A DNA stretch of 47,310 nucleotides from Thermogutta sp039793925. Its GTDB lineage: Bacteria > Planctomycetota > Planctomycetia > Pirellulales > Thermoguttaceae. Location: positions 1-47,310 of the forward strand of contig NZ_JBAMME010000200.1 in assembly GCF_039793925.1 (NCBI RefSeq), written 5' to 3'. The stretch's first letter is position 1. Each line of letters starts with the position of its first letter. The position numbers and the translations under genes are program-made. Below are positions 24,987-35,100 of this stretch, piece by piece. A model generated the notes under the pieces. That model was given only the letters and a program-made list of their open reading frames with translations, searched no databases and was not told the origin of the DNA.

Positions 24987-25907
24987 TTGCAGCAAGCCAT
25001 TGAAAAAGCGGACGTACTCATTGAGGCCCTACGCTGGATTCGCACCTTCCGCGGCAAGATTACGGTCATCAAATTGGGCGGTAGTGTGATGGAAGAGCAG
25101 CGGGCAATGACGCACCTGCTGCTTGACATCCTTTTTATGGAAACCGTGGGAATGCAGCCCGTGGTGGTGCACGGCGGTGGCGCCGCTATCAGCCGGGCGA
25201 TGCAAAAGGCCGGCATCCAGCCGCGATTTGTGCGGGGCCGGCGCTACACGGACGAAGAAACGCTCAAGATTGTGGAGGAGGTCCTGGCGTACGAAATCAA
25301 TGAAAGCCTCGCTCGCGGTATCGAGGAACTCGGTGGTCACGCTCAGGCACTCAATTTCCGGACGAAAAACGTTCTGTTCGGCCGCAAGCTCGTGCTTCAC
25401 GACGAAAACGGTGAGCCTGTCGATCTCGGGTACGTGGGCGAGGTCACGCGGGTGGATGTGGATACCATCAAAGAGTTATGCAATCAGGGAGTGGTGCCGG
25501 TCATACCATCCATGTGCTTGGCTGACGATGGGAGCGGGATGAAGCTTAATGTCAACGCGGACACAGCAGCCACGGCGGTGGCCCAGGCCGTCAAGGCCGA
25601 AAAGCTTGTTTTCCTCAGCGATGTCAACGGTGTTCGGCTCCGCAAGGATGACCCCGATTCTCTCATCCACTCGCTGACGGCCGAACAGGCCCGCGAGCTG
25701 ATTCGCCAGGGGGTCATTGATGCGGGGATGATTCCCAAGGTGGAGGCCTGCCTGGAAACTCTCAAGCACGGGGTCAACAAGATACATATCATCGATGGCC
25801 GCCTGCGTCATTCCCTTTTGCTGGAAGTGTACACCACGACAGGTGTCGGCACGGAAATCATTCGCGACGGTTCGACACCCTCCAACGGCACCTGCGGGGC
25901 ATCTTGA
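24987..25907 (+). CDS. argB: Acetylglutamate kinase
   Basis: It phosphorylates N-acetylglutamate in the second step of arginine synthesis, in the cytoplasm. The amino-acid kinase fold shows VIKLGGSVM (ATP site), VVVHGGGAAIS (substrate loop), FVRGRRYTDEETL, a LNVNADTAATAVAQAVKAEK segment and FLSDVNGV, and it ends with GTEIIRD. A TTG start at 24987 is chosen: GGGAGAGG stands before it, the resulting protein (306 residues) begins like relatives (QQAIEKADVLIEAL), and the longer frame from 24888 adds an unrelated Trp/Phe-rich stretch. The usual N-terminal region for arginine feedback is present, but I cannot judge its sensitivity. argD follows after 203 bases and argF after that. Confidence 0.93.
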   Translation: MQQAIEKADVLIEALRWIRTFRGKITVIKLGGSVMEEQRAMTHLLLDILFMETVGMQPVVVHGGGAAISRAMQKAGIQPRFVRGRRYTDEETLKIVEEVLAYEINESLARGIEELGGHAQALNFRTKNVLFGRKLVLHDENGEPVDLGYVGEVTRVDVDTIKELCNQGVVPVIPSMCLADDGSGMKLNVNADTAATAVAQAVKAEKLVFLSDVNGVRLRKDDPDSLIHSLTAEQARELIRQGVIDAGMIPKVEACLETLKHGVNKIHIIDGRLRHSLLLEVYTTTGVGTEIIRDGSTPSNGTCGAS

Positions 25908-26110
25908 GTTGAGAGACGGGTTCCTTTTGCCGTGGTGTGATTGGTCACTTCTCGGGGAACATATTTCTGAAGTTGCATGGCGGAGCGGGGATTGGAGAAG
26001 TTGAATGGCTAACACGGAGTTAAGGTTTTGATGCGAGTTACTTTTGCGTAATCTCGGCTGTTTTTCGGGGTCCGGGATCGCCTGATTCGGTCGGAAAAGG
26101 AAGCACTGAG

Positions 26111-27337
26111 GTGGATCGCCCTCAATTGAGCTCCAAAGAAATCATTACCCTGTTTGATCGGTATGTCATCGGCAACTACCGGCGGTTTCCGGTGGCGCTG
26201 GTGCGTGGAGAAGGTGTCTACGTTTGGGACGCCGAAGGAAATCGCTATCTCGACCTTTTCCCTGGTTGGGGCTGTAACCTTCTGGGTCATTGTCCGCCAA
26301 GGGTGGTGGACGCCGTTCGCGAACAGCTTGGCCGCCTCATTCACGTCCCCAACACCTGGTACATGGAGCTCCAGGGACTATGGGCTCAGGCACTGTCCGA
26401 GCGGAGCTTCGGAGGTCAGGCGTTTTTTTGCAATTCGGGAACCGAGGCCAACGAGGCGGCCATCAAGCTCGTTCGCTTGTACAGTCCGAAAGGGCGGTAC
26501 AAGATCATCACGTTTGAGGGCGGTTTTCACGGGCGGACGATGGGATCGCTCTCTGCCACGGCGCAGCCCAAGTATCATGAGGGACTGGGACCGCTACTGC
26601 CCGGCTTTGTGTACTGTCCCTTCGGCGATCTGGATGCGGTGGCCAGGGCTATCGACAGCGAGACGGCGGCCATCATGGTGGAGCCCATTCAGGGAGAAGG
26701 GGGGGTGGTGATTCCGCCCGATGGTTTTTTGGCAGGGCTCCGCGAGCTTGCCGACCGGCACAATTTGCTGCTCGTGTTTGACGAAGTGCAAACCGGATGC
26801 GGCCGAACTGGCCACTGGTTCGGCTACCAGTATTTCGGTGTGACTCCAGATATCATGACGCTGGCCAAATCACTGTGCGGCGGTCTGGCGGGTGGAGCGA
26901 TGCTGGCAAAGCCTGAGGTAGCCGCCAGCCTGCGTCCGGGCATGCATGCGTCCACTTTCGGGGGAAATCCCATTGCAGCGGCAGCGGGCCTGGCCACCAT
27001 TGAAATGATTGAAAAGGAAAATCTTCTCGAAAGGGCAAAGCACATCAGTGCGATCTTCGCCCAACGCCTGGGAGAACTGAAGAATACCTGTCCCATCATT
27101 CGCGAAGTCCGCATTGTTGGACTGATGATCGGAATTGAGTTGACGCTGGAAGGGGCTCCGGTGGTGGATGCCTGTCTCCGTCGCGGTCTGCTCATCAACT
27201 GTACTCATAACACAGTGATCCGCCTGTTACCGGCCATGATCATGACTGATGATCAGGTTCACGAAGGCTGTGACATTCTGGCGGACGTGCTCGGCGCCTA
27301 CGCGGCAGGCCGGTTGGAGTCGGCTGGCAAACCGTGA
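26111..27337 (+). CDS. argD: Acetylornithine aminotransferase
   Basis: A class III, PLP-dependent transaminase of 408 residues that converts N-acetylglutamate semialdehyde to N-acetylornithine. Seen: YVWDAEGNRYLDLFPGWG at the N-terminus, CNSGTEANEAAIKL (phosphate binding), FHGRTMGSLSATAQPKY, the DEVQTGCGRTG aspartate, and PLP lysine K253 in LAKSLCGG. The C-terminus INCTHNTVIRLLPAM is the standard acetylornithine-type end. The start is GTG 26111 with AAAAGGAAG upstream. It lies between argB and argF, which supports this assignment over succinyl-ornithine or GABA transaminase. Confidence 0.93.
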   Translation: MDRPQLSSKEIITLFDRYVIGNYRRFPVALVRGEGVYVWDAEGNRYLDLFPGWGCNLLGHCPPRVVDAVREQLGRLIHVPNTWYMELQGLWAQALSERSFGGQAFFCNSGTEANEAAIKLVRLYSPKGRYKIITFEGGFHGRTMGSLSATAQPKYHEGLGPLLPGFVYCPFGDLDAVARAIDSETAAIMVEPIQGEGGVVIPPDGFLAGLRELADRHNLLLVFDEVQTGCGRTGHWFGYQYFGVTPDIMTLAKSLCGGLAGGAMLAKPEVAASLRPGMHASTFGGNPIAAAAGLATIEMIEKENLLERAKHISAIFAQRLGELKNTCPIIREVRIVGLMIGIELTLEGAPVVDACLRRGLLINCTHNTVIRLLPAMIMTDDQVHEGCDILADVLGAYAAGRLESAGKP

Positions 27338-27380
27338 TTACCGAACCCGATAAGCGGCTCCCTAAAGCGCGGAGGGCTCC

Positions 27381-28316
27381 ATGATGATAAAACTGGAACG
27401 TCGGCACCTGTTAACGGTGGAGGATCTTTCGGCGGCCGAGATCGAACGGATCTTTTCGATCAGTGAAGACCTCAAGGCCAAATTTCTGGAAGGTGTTCGT
27501 GAGCCGCTGCTGCCGCAACGGGTCATGGCTTTGATTTTTGAGAAGCCCTCGCTTCGCACTCGGGTGAGTTTTGAAACAGCCATGGTCCATCTCGGCGGGA
27601 GTGCCATTTTCCTGGGACAGGACGCGGGGTTTGGAAAACGGGAAACGATGGCTGATTTCGCCTCGGTCCTCAGCCAGTATGTGGATGTCATTGTCTTTCG
27701 CGGCAATAAACATCAAACTGTGGAAGAGCTGGCCCGGTATTCCAGTTGCCCGGTGATCAACGGCCTGACCGATTACGCCCATCCCTGTCAGGCGCTGGCC
27801 GATCTGTTCACCTTGCGGGAAATTGCCGGTAAACTGCGGGGGCATACCCTGGCATGGGTGGGTGATGGAAACAACGTGGCACGGAGCCTTGCCGAAGGTT
27901 GCGCCAAACTCGGTGTGCGATTTGTCATGGCCACCCCGGAAAAGTACCGATTCGAACCGGAGTTTGTGGATCGCTTGCGGAAAAAATATCCGGATTTCCA
28001 GTTCGAAGTGGTGGATCGTCCCGAAGACGCCGTGCGGGATGCGCTCGCGGTTTACACAGACGTGTGGACGAGTATGGGGCAGGAGGGAGAAGCGGAACAG
28101 CGCCGCCGGGATTTCGCCTCCTACCAGGTCAATGCCAAACTGATGTCCCATACGCAGAAAGGCGCGGTGTTCATGCACTGCCTCCCGGCCCATCGAGGAG
28201 AAGAAGTGACGGACGAGGTAATCGACGGGCCGCAGAGTGTCGTCCTCCAACAGGCCGCCAACCGGTTGCACGTTCAGAAGGGCATTCTGGCGTGGCTCCT
28301 TGGGGCGCATGCGTGA
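27381..28316 (+). CDS. argF: Ornithine carbamoyltransferase
   Basis: It makes citrulline from ornithine and carbamoyl phosphate. The carbamoyl-phosphate loop is SLRTR at 57-61 (relatives often have STRTR). The HPCQALADLF segment binds the same ligand, TSMGQE binds ornithine, and HCLPAHRGEEV at 266 closes the active site. The length of 311 residues is normal. GGAGGG precedes the tandem ATGs at 27381/27384. It begins 43 bases after argD and is followed after 50 bases by rph, so an operon is likely. Confidence 0.95.
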   Translation: MMIKLERRHLLTVEDLSAAEIERIFSISEDLKAKFLEGVREPLLPQRVMALIFEKPSLRTRVSFETAMVHLGGSAIFLGQDAGFGKRETMADFASVLSQYVDVIVFRGNKHQTVEELARYSSCPVINGLTDYAHPCQALADLFTLREIAGKLRGHTLAWVGDGNNVARSLAEGCAKLGVRFVMATPEKYRFEPEFVDRLRKKYPDFQFEVVDRPEDAVRDALAVYTDVWTSMGQEGEAEQRRRDFASYQVNAKLMSHTQKGAVFMHCLPAHRGEEVTDEVIDGPQSVVLQQAANRLHVQKGILAWLLGAHA

Positions 28317-28366
28317 ACAGTTTCGGTTGAAGCCCTTCAAAATCTTGTGAATAGGGAGTCAGCGAC

Positions 28367-29104
28367 GTGGCGATGCGGGGGGATGGTCGAACCTGGAATG
28401 AGCTGCGACCGATAACCATCCAGCGGCGCTTCACAACGGCTTCCGCGGGAAGTGTCCTTATTTCTGCCGGGCGGAGTATCGTCCTGTGCACGGCCAATGT
28501 CGAGCCGCAGGTGCCAGCCTGGTTGGCGGATCAGGGAAGTGGTTGGCTCACCGCAGAATACAGCATGCTGCCTGGCAGCACGTCTCCACGCAAGCAGCGG
28601 GAACGCAGTCGTGTGGAAGGCCGGACTGCCGAAATCCAGCGCCTGATTGGTCGCAGCCTGCGTGGCGTGGTCGATCTTCCGTCGCTAGGGCCTCGCACCA
28701 TCACGATCGACTGTGACGTGCTTCAGGCAGATGGTGGTACCCGAACGCTCAGCATCACCGGCGGGTTCATCGCTCTTGTGGATGCCCTCCGGACGATTCA
28801 GGCCGAACTCCCCAACCCAGAACGTTTACCTCTCCATGACAGCGTGGCGGCAGTCAGCGTTGCCCAATGGGGCGAAGACCTCGTCCTGGATCCCAACCAG
28901 CAGGAAGACAATGAGGCGGCTGTGGATTTTAATGTCATCATGACGGGGAGCGGAAAGTTCGTGGAAATTCAGGGGACAGCCGAACACGAGCCCTTCGATC
29001 GGCTGCTCCTTGAACGCATCCTGGACCTGGCTGCGCAGGGGATCGCGGAACTGACGCGCCTCCAGCGAGAAGCGCTTGGAGACGATTGGCCGTGGGCTCC
29101 CTAA
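28367..29104 (+). CDS. rph: Ribonuclease PH
   Basis: A 3'-5' phosphorolytic exoribonuclease that trims tRNA precursors. Family landmarks: RGDGRTWNELRPITI at the start, AEYSMLPGSTSPR, RSLRGVVDL, the acidic DCDVLQADGGTRTLSITGGF active-site segment, and VDFNVIMTGSGKFVEIQGTAE. The 245-residue length is typical. The start is GTG 28367 (or ATG 28373), with GGGAG eight bases upstream. It lies 50 bases after argF in the same direction and is probably co-transcribed; there is no functional link to arginine. Confidence 0.95.
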   Translation: MAMRGDGRTWNELRPITIQRRFTTASAGSVLISAGRSIVLCTANVEPQVPAWLADQGSGWLTAEYSMLPGSTSPRKQRERSRVEGRTAEIQRLIGRSLRGVVDLPSLGPRTITIDCDVLQADGGTRTLSITGGFIALVDALRTIQAELPNPERLPLHDSVAAVSVAQWGEDLVLDPNQQEDNEAAVDFNVIMTGSGKFVEIQGTAEHEPFDRLLLERILDLAAQGIAELTRLQREALGDDWPWAP

Positions 29105-29153
29105 TCAATCTGATCCAGATCGCATGATCCCTTTTGTGAGAGGAAAGCACCAC

Positions 29154-29960
29154 GTGCAGGACAGCGACATGTTGCAGAAATGCTGGTGGTGGCTGATGCC
29201 AGATGGTGTGCTCCGCGCAAAAAAAGTGAGTCCGTGTGTCTTTCTTGCCTTTATTTTTCTTGTTGTCGCCTCCTGCCGTCCGATGCCCCCCATTGGGGAA
29301 AATACCAAAGAGTCGAGAAGGCCATCGCGTCGAACCGAATTCCATGAAGTCAAATACACAGACAAGACACCCGAACAGTGGCGCGAGCTCCTCGCGCACC
29401 CCAATCCCCAGGTGAGGGACCAAGCGATTGATGCCCTGGTTAAATATGGGCCAAAGCAGGTTCCCTTTCTTGCCGAGATGGCACAAGATCGCAGCAAACC
29501 CACGGCGCGCATGGCGGCGATCAGGGCCCTCGGTGCGTTTGGTCCCCGCGCCGCCGTTGCAATTCCTGTGATCGTGGAGGCTCTTCAGGATCAAACCTGG
29601 GACGGACGAGACGTGGCAGCGGAGAGTCTTGGATTCATCGGTCAGGCTTCGCCTGAGGTTGTGCACGCCCTCTGTGAAGCCCTGAAGGACGGGGATGAAC
29701 GGGTGCGCATGGCGGCTGCCCGGGCACTCGGCCGCTGCCGAGCGACGAGTGAAGAAGCCGTGGAAGCCCTTGCTGGCGCACTTCATGATGCCGACCCCAA
29801 CGTACAAATGGCAGCAGTGGAAGCATTAGGAGAACTTGGTCCCGCGGCCCGGTCTGCTGTGCCGCAATTGGAGGAGCTGGCCCGTCAGGGGACGCCTGTG
29901 CTTCAATCAACCGTTCATGACGCGCTCAACCGGATCACGGGGAGAAAAAGTTCGCCCTGA
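29154..29960 (+). CDS. HEAT-repeat lipoprotein
   Basis: A lipid-anchored protein: a hydrophobic stretch ends in VVASC, with the lipid cysteine at residue 41 from this start. After a charged linker it consists of about five HEAT/PBS-lyase-like helical repeats (VRDQAIDALVKYG, ARMAAIRALGAFG, VAAESLGFIG, VRMAAARALGRC, VQMAAVEALGELG). Such repeats bind proteins; no catalytic motif is seen. The start is uncertain: GTG 29154 has AGAGGAAAG before it, whereas ATG 29196 gives a signal peptide of more usual length but a poor ribosome site. The frame is open from within rph. It lies 50 bases after rph and is convergent with cstA. Confidence 0.8.
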   Translation: MQDSDMLQKCWWWLMPDGVLRAKKVSPCVFLAFIFLVVASCRPMPPIGENTKESRRPSRRTEFHEVKYTDKTPEQWRELLAHPNPQVRDQAIDALVKYGPKQVPFLAEMAQDRSKPTARMAAIRALGAFGPRAAVAIPVIVEALQDQTWDGRDVAAESLGFIGQASPEVVHALCEALKDGDERVRMAAARALGRCRATSEEAVEALAGALHDADPNVQMAAVEALGELGPAARSAVPQLEELARQGTPVLQSTVHDALNRITGRKSSP

Positions 29961-30022
29961 TGGCGCCTGGTCAGCCCACAATCGCCCACCGACTGGCTGC
30001 GTTAGTCCTGAGCTGTACCGCT

Positions 30023-31945
30023 TCAGAGCACAGTTTCCGCCGCTTCGCGCTTCTCTTGAGGTGAAATGGTCGGCTCTTCGCGCGGAGTGGTGACTGAACG
30101 TTGCGGACCGCGGAGGAATGCGGCGAGGCCTTCCACAATCAGCCAGCCCGCCATGATCAGAACAATAACCGTGGTTACCCACAAAACGGTCTTACCCTCC
30201 TGATAAAATCCAATCAGATTGTAGATCATTGCAGCCCCGGTCATGAGGAGCATGAAAATCATCGGTACGAGCGTGAAGGCATACATCCGCTGATTCTGAT
30301 AGAGGTACACGCTCACGATCAACAGGGCCAGACCGGCAAGAAGCTGGTTGGTCGTACCGAACAGCGTCCAGAGGGCTTTGCCCGCGGGAACGACCGCAAA
30401 AAAACCGATTCCTGCTACGGCCATGAGCGAGCCGAAATATCGGTTGGCAAGGAATTTCAAACCCACCGCCTGGCAAAGCTCTTCCACGTTAAAGCGGAGC
30501 AGGCGGGTTGCGGAATCGAGCGTGGTGAGTGCGAACGCCGTGACGGTCACCGCAATGAACGTAGAACCAATACCAGTGGGAACTCCTAGGTGAGAGAGAA
30601 TGTTGGCGCTTCCGCGAACCACAGCATTGAGCTGGGCGGCCAGTCCTCGAATGGCAGTCCAGCTTGCATAAACACCCTTATCGCTCCAGTCAAACTGGGA
30701 AAGCCCGGCAGTGCACGCGGCAATCACGAGCACGGCCAGGGCACCTTCCACGAGCATGGCGCCATAGCCCACCAAAAGGGCATCTTTTTCCCGATTGAGC
30801 TGCTTGACGGTCGTTCCGCTGGAGACCAACGAGTGGAAACCACTCACTGCACCACAGGCGATCGTCACGAAAAGAAGGGGGATGAGCGGTGGGGCCCCCG
30901 GGACACTAGGCCGGATCGCAGGAGCGTCGATCCTGGCATATTCGCTACCCACGGCTGCAGCGATCAGCAAACCGACGAACAGGGCAATCAGAGCGAAATA
31001 GAGCTGAAAACTGTTAATGTAATCCCGCGGCTGAAGGAGAAGCCAAACCGGCAGCACAGAGGCTAAAAAGGCATACAAAAGGAGCGCTCCAATCCACGCG
31101 TAATTGGCCTTGCCCAAAACGGTTGTCGCGTCGCCAATCGCCCCTAGTTCGCGAACCACATCATCGCGACCTTGTGCCGTGAAGTAATCGATGGCGGCGG
31201 CTGCGCCGTAGGGACGCGAAAACCCCGGCCGTCCCATGGTGGGCTTCGCATCGCGAGCCTCTTCCAACGCCTGTCGGGTTTGAGGGGTGCACAGCCATTC
31301 ATACGTCAGGACCGGATCCTTTTCTCCATAGTAGATGAGTCCGGCAAACACCACGAGGGCGCCCACCGTAGCGGGGAGCAGCGGTACTTTCAATCGATAG
31401 ACGCACAGTCCAAAGAGGACGGCCAACAGCATCAACCCCACAGAGGGAATAATCGCGTCGGGGTTGTAATTGAGGAACAAATCGGCCAGCGTGTTGCAAA
31501 ACGCGCCCATCGCCAGCGACATGAGAAAAAAAATGATCAGCAGCGAAAGCAGCCGGGCACGTGGGCCAAGCACGTAATACGCAACTTCGCCCACCGAACG
31601 CCCCCGATGCCGAAGGCTCACCACGAGAGCTCCCAGATCGTGGACAGCACCGATCAGAATGGCACCGAAAATAACCCACAGGACCGCCGGTAACCAACCC
31701 CAGATAACAGCTAAGGCAGGCCCCAATATCGGTCCCAGGCCTGCAATCGAAGCGAAATGATGTCCGAACAGCACCGGAGTTTTGGCAGGACAGTAGTCGA
31801 TGCCGTCGTACATCGTGTGAGCAGGGGTGGGACGATCGGGGTCGAGTTGAAACACCCTCCGTGCCAGGAACCGACCATACACCTGGTAGGCCAGAAAGAG
31901 TAGGCCAAACGCCACCAGAACAACGATGACGGCCTGATCCAGCAT
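30023..31945 (-). CDS. cstA: CstA-type carbon starvation transporter
   Basis: A 640-residue inner-membrane protein with about fifteen hydrophobic segments, of the CstA family of pyruvate/peptide carriers induced on starvation. Seen: the conserved start (FLAYQVYGRFLARRVF), the hallmark HTMYDGIDYCPAKTPVLFGHHFASIAGLGPI region, and VHDLGALVVSLRHRGRSVGEVA. It is somewhat shorter than E. coli CstA at the C-terminus. GGGAGAGAG precedes the ATG at 31945. A candidate promoter is at 32041-32069. It is the last gene of the minus-strand run and ends 62 bases from the convergent HEAT gene. Confidence 0.94.
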   Translation of the reverse strand: MLDQAVIVVLVAFGLLFLAYQVYGRFLARRVFQLDPDRPTPAHTMYDGIDYCPAKTPVLFGHHFASIAGLGPILGPALAVIWGWLPAVLWVIFGAILIGAVHDLGALVVSLRHRGRSVGEVAYYVLGPRARLLSLLIIFFLMSLAMGAFCNTLADLFLNYNPDAIIPSVGLMLLAVLFGLCVYRLKVPLLPATVGALVVFAGLIYYGEKDPVLTYEWLCTPQTRQALEEARDAKPTMGRPGFSRPYGAAAAIDYFTAQGRDDVVRELGAIGDATTVLGKANYAWIGALLLYAFLASVLPVWLLLQPRDYINSFQLYFALIALFVGLLIAAAVGSEYARIDAPAIRPSVPGAPPLIPLLFVTIACGAVSGFHSLVSSGTTVKQLNREKDALLVGYGAMLVEGALAVLVIAACTAGLSQFDWSDKGVYASWTAIRGLAAQLNAVVRGSANILSHLGVPTGIGSTFIAVTVTAFALTTLDSATRLLRFNVEELCQAVGLKFLANRYFGSLMAVAGIGFFAVVPAGKALWTLFGTTNQLLAGLALLIVSVYLYQNQRMYAFTLVPMIFMLLMTGAAMIYNLIGFYQEGKTVLWVTTVIVLIMAGWLIVEGLAAFLRGPQRSVTTPREEPTISPQEKREAAETVL

Positions 31946-32040
31946 GACTCTCTCCCTTACGCGTGTTCAGTGTCGCAAGCCGACCGGGAACGCCCGACTA
32001 CGTTTGGGTGCTTGGTGTAAACGAAAAAACGCTCAAATTT

Positions 32041-32069
32041 AGCATAAATCTCCGCGCATGATGCCGCAA
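32041..32069 (-). promoter_or_regulatory. Candidate promoter of cstA
   Basis: On the minus strand TTGCGG (32064-32069) and TATGCT (32041-32046) are separated by 17 bases, about 95 bases before the cstA start. Both boxes match the sigma-70 consensus only in part. Confidence 0.35.
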
Positions 32070-32188
32070 TATTTTCGGGGAAATGAAAGTGCACCAGTCA
32101 ATATCTCCATCGTTCACCCCCAGCAATCCCTGGAGGTTTCCCAGCGGTGCCCATGCACTTCATTTGCACCGGTCTTCCTCTGTTCTTT

Positions 32189-35100
32189 TCATTCACCAAG
32201 GATGGCGTCCACCTGGAACTGGCCCTCGGCCGTGCCGCCGCCCGGATCGAGCCGCAGGGCCACAATAATCTGATTGTTCCAGTCAGGATGATCGGCCAGG
32301 CTGAGACGATAGTCATGGAGCTGGCCATCCGGCTCCACCGCAAACCGGAGCGATTTTTCTTCGTCGAAGTTTGGCGAACGCTCGGTCGCCCAGAAAAGCT
32401 GCGCCATTCTTCCGGCGGTGGTGCTCATCCTGATGACGACGGTCTTGTAAGCCGCAGCCGGAATGCGGAGGTTGGGCCGAATGATGTAGGGGTCGGGGCC
32501 CGTGATGCGTCCCACAAGCGTACTGTCTTTCACCGCCAGGTCGGTCACATCATGGGCCGCAATCCAACCTTCCAATCCCGCATCGAATGTGAACGTGAGG
32601 AGCTTCGCCAACCGCGGAATGCGGTCCACAGTGCGGTAGACGGCCGGTTTGATGGAGACGGTCACCGGTCCCGTCGCTCCCACCTGAACGGTCAGCAGCG
32701 CGCTTCCCGGGTCATAGCACCAGGCAGAGCCATCTTCCACGTGTGGCTGATCGCTTTGGTGGATCGGCTCACCATTGATGGCCACTTCCTGCGGCCTCGC
32801 GATGTTGGCGATCAACACCGGGCCGACTTCTCCCGGAGGAAACTTGATCTGAAATTCGAGGGTCTCACCGCCCCAGCGGACCTGGTCAATCCTCCCGAGG
32901 GATGTGAGTGCGAACCGCTGATCCTCGGGCCCGGCGTAGACGCTGCGAGGTTCTTCGTCCCGTCCAATTAACTTGGTGATACATCCGATGATCTGCCGAG
33001 GAGCGAACACCCAGGGACATTTTTCACCGGTGATGGCACTGATATTGTCGGGCCAGAGGGCCACGTTTTCGCCCTCCTGGTCCTGCTGATGGATGGCGCT
33101 GTGGATGAGGATAGTGGCCAGCTCTTTCCATGGGAGACTTTGATCATACTCCGCCAGTTTGAGGAGGGCGTAAGCGTATCGCAGGCCGTTCCACTGGACG
33201 GGACGTCCGAACCATGAACCGCGGTACCATGTGGCGCCGAAGACGGGAATGCTGGCCCCCTGGAGAAACGGCTTCTGGGGATCGCTCCAGAGATAAACGA
33301 AAGGTAATCCCCGCTTGGCCCAGAGAACGGCATCCTGGAGCCAACGTTTCTCCCCGCTGAGGCGGTAGGCCTCGATGTACGCATCGACGGCGTCGGCAGC
33401 GGCCAGGATGTCCGGGGTGTGGACGGGGACCTCCCACACCTGCGCCGCTCGGGGAACGCGGAACGTTTCCATCAGCTCCAGCGTTTTCACCATCTCTTCG
33501 TAGAGGCCCCAGTCACCTGTTATCCGCGCGAAAGCGAGGATTTCGTAAGCATTTCGGGCACAGGTGCCGACCTCCAGGGCCTCATGGGGGCCCAGTTCCC
33601 GGTAGTCCATACCGACGAAAGGTCCACTGCCCGGCCAGTCAGCGTCAAACCGCCAGGTGCCGTCTTCACGGCGAGAAGCCAACAGAGCTGCCACGCGGTT
33701 GGCGTTTGCCCAGACCTGGTCCGCGCGACCGCCCATCCGCAGAGCATCGAGTCGCGGTGGGAGTTTGATCCGCCCACAAACCTCCGCCAGGCGCTCCTCA
33801 CACCGTTTCTTGAGGTTTTGATCATCGGTCAGCATGCTCCCGAGCACCAGGTCGGCGGCAAAATCGGGCGGCAATGCCTGGCGAGAAAGAAGAGCGTTTC
33901 CTTTGGTTGTCCACCACTGGTGTGTTTCGGGATCCCATAATGATTCCAGGTAGGCACGTGTGGAAAACACAATTTCACCAGCTAAAGAAGTGTGGGGCAG
34001 GGGATGGGCGGGGCCAATCTTGCGACTTTTCACGAAGTCCGTGATGATGGCAAGCGCATCGCTTGCCTGACCATCTGTCCAGAGATTGGCTGTTAAGCGG
34101 AGCGGTCGGTTGGATTCAAGCGTGTAGGCCTTTGATGCGACACGACTGTTAACCGGTGTGAACTCGGGAACGGGCGGCAGGAACAGCTCCATCAGGTGGC
34201 TTCGCTGATGGTTGAAGCGGTCCGGGGAGGCGAACGCGAACGCCGGGGGAAATCGGTCATCCACCGGACGGTTTTCCCAAATCAGGCCCACTGTGCCATG
34301 TGGCCCATGGATTCCCACTGCAGGGATGGTGATCATGTTGGGATGCACAACATAACGGATGCGGTCGGGATGATCTTCCGCAATGTCGAGACTGTCACTC
34401 GACAATTCGTCGTCCACCAGCCACTCCAGCCCTGGGAAGACCGCCTCGTCGCGCTGGTGGATATACACCATGGGCAACCCCCAGGCCAAAATATCAACCG
34501 AGCGATCGCTTTCCAATTGTGCATCCAACCGGCAGGTGTTGCTCCCGGCGTCTAGAGAAAATCTCACAGTCGCTGTGATGGTGGCACCATCGGGGGTTTT
34601 GACGGTGCAGGGGAACACCAGAACGCCGCCGGAACCGGTCGGTGATGGGCCCAGTTGGCACGATTTCGCCGCCAGTAGAGATTCTGCTACGTGCCCGTCG
34701 CTATCGCGGAGAACCAGCCGCCCCATGGAGACCAACCAGCCGGCGGCTTTCCAGCCCTGGGGGGTTTTCACCTCCAGTCGCCCAGCAAAAAACCGTTGCT
34801 GGCAGGGGTAAAACACAAGGCGGAGATTTTCGTTTTCCAGGACCGGAATGGGTCGCGGCGCGACCGAGAACCGGCCCAGAGGCGGGGGCGGCGAGATGCT
34901 TTTGACGACTATCACCCGCGATTGCCCAGACCACACCCCTCCGGAACTCTCCGTGATGGGAACGTCCTTCGCCTGGACGGAGACTTTAACGGGCAGGTTG
35001 GGAGTCTCCGCATCGGCGACAAAGGTATGCCGCACAACGGTGCGTCGGGTAGGAAAGAGCGCTTTGACTACCTGCCGCGTCGCCCCCTGCGGTGTTTCAA

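Noticed and set aside
24972..24995. GAGAGGTTCGAACCTTGC resembles a tRNA T-arm
   Set aside because: The T-stem does not pair properly and no acceptor, D or anticodon arms fit upstream; it is explained by the argB start region.
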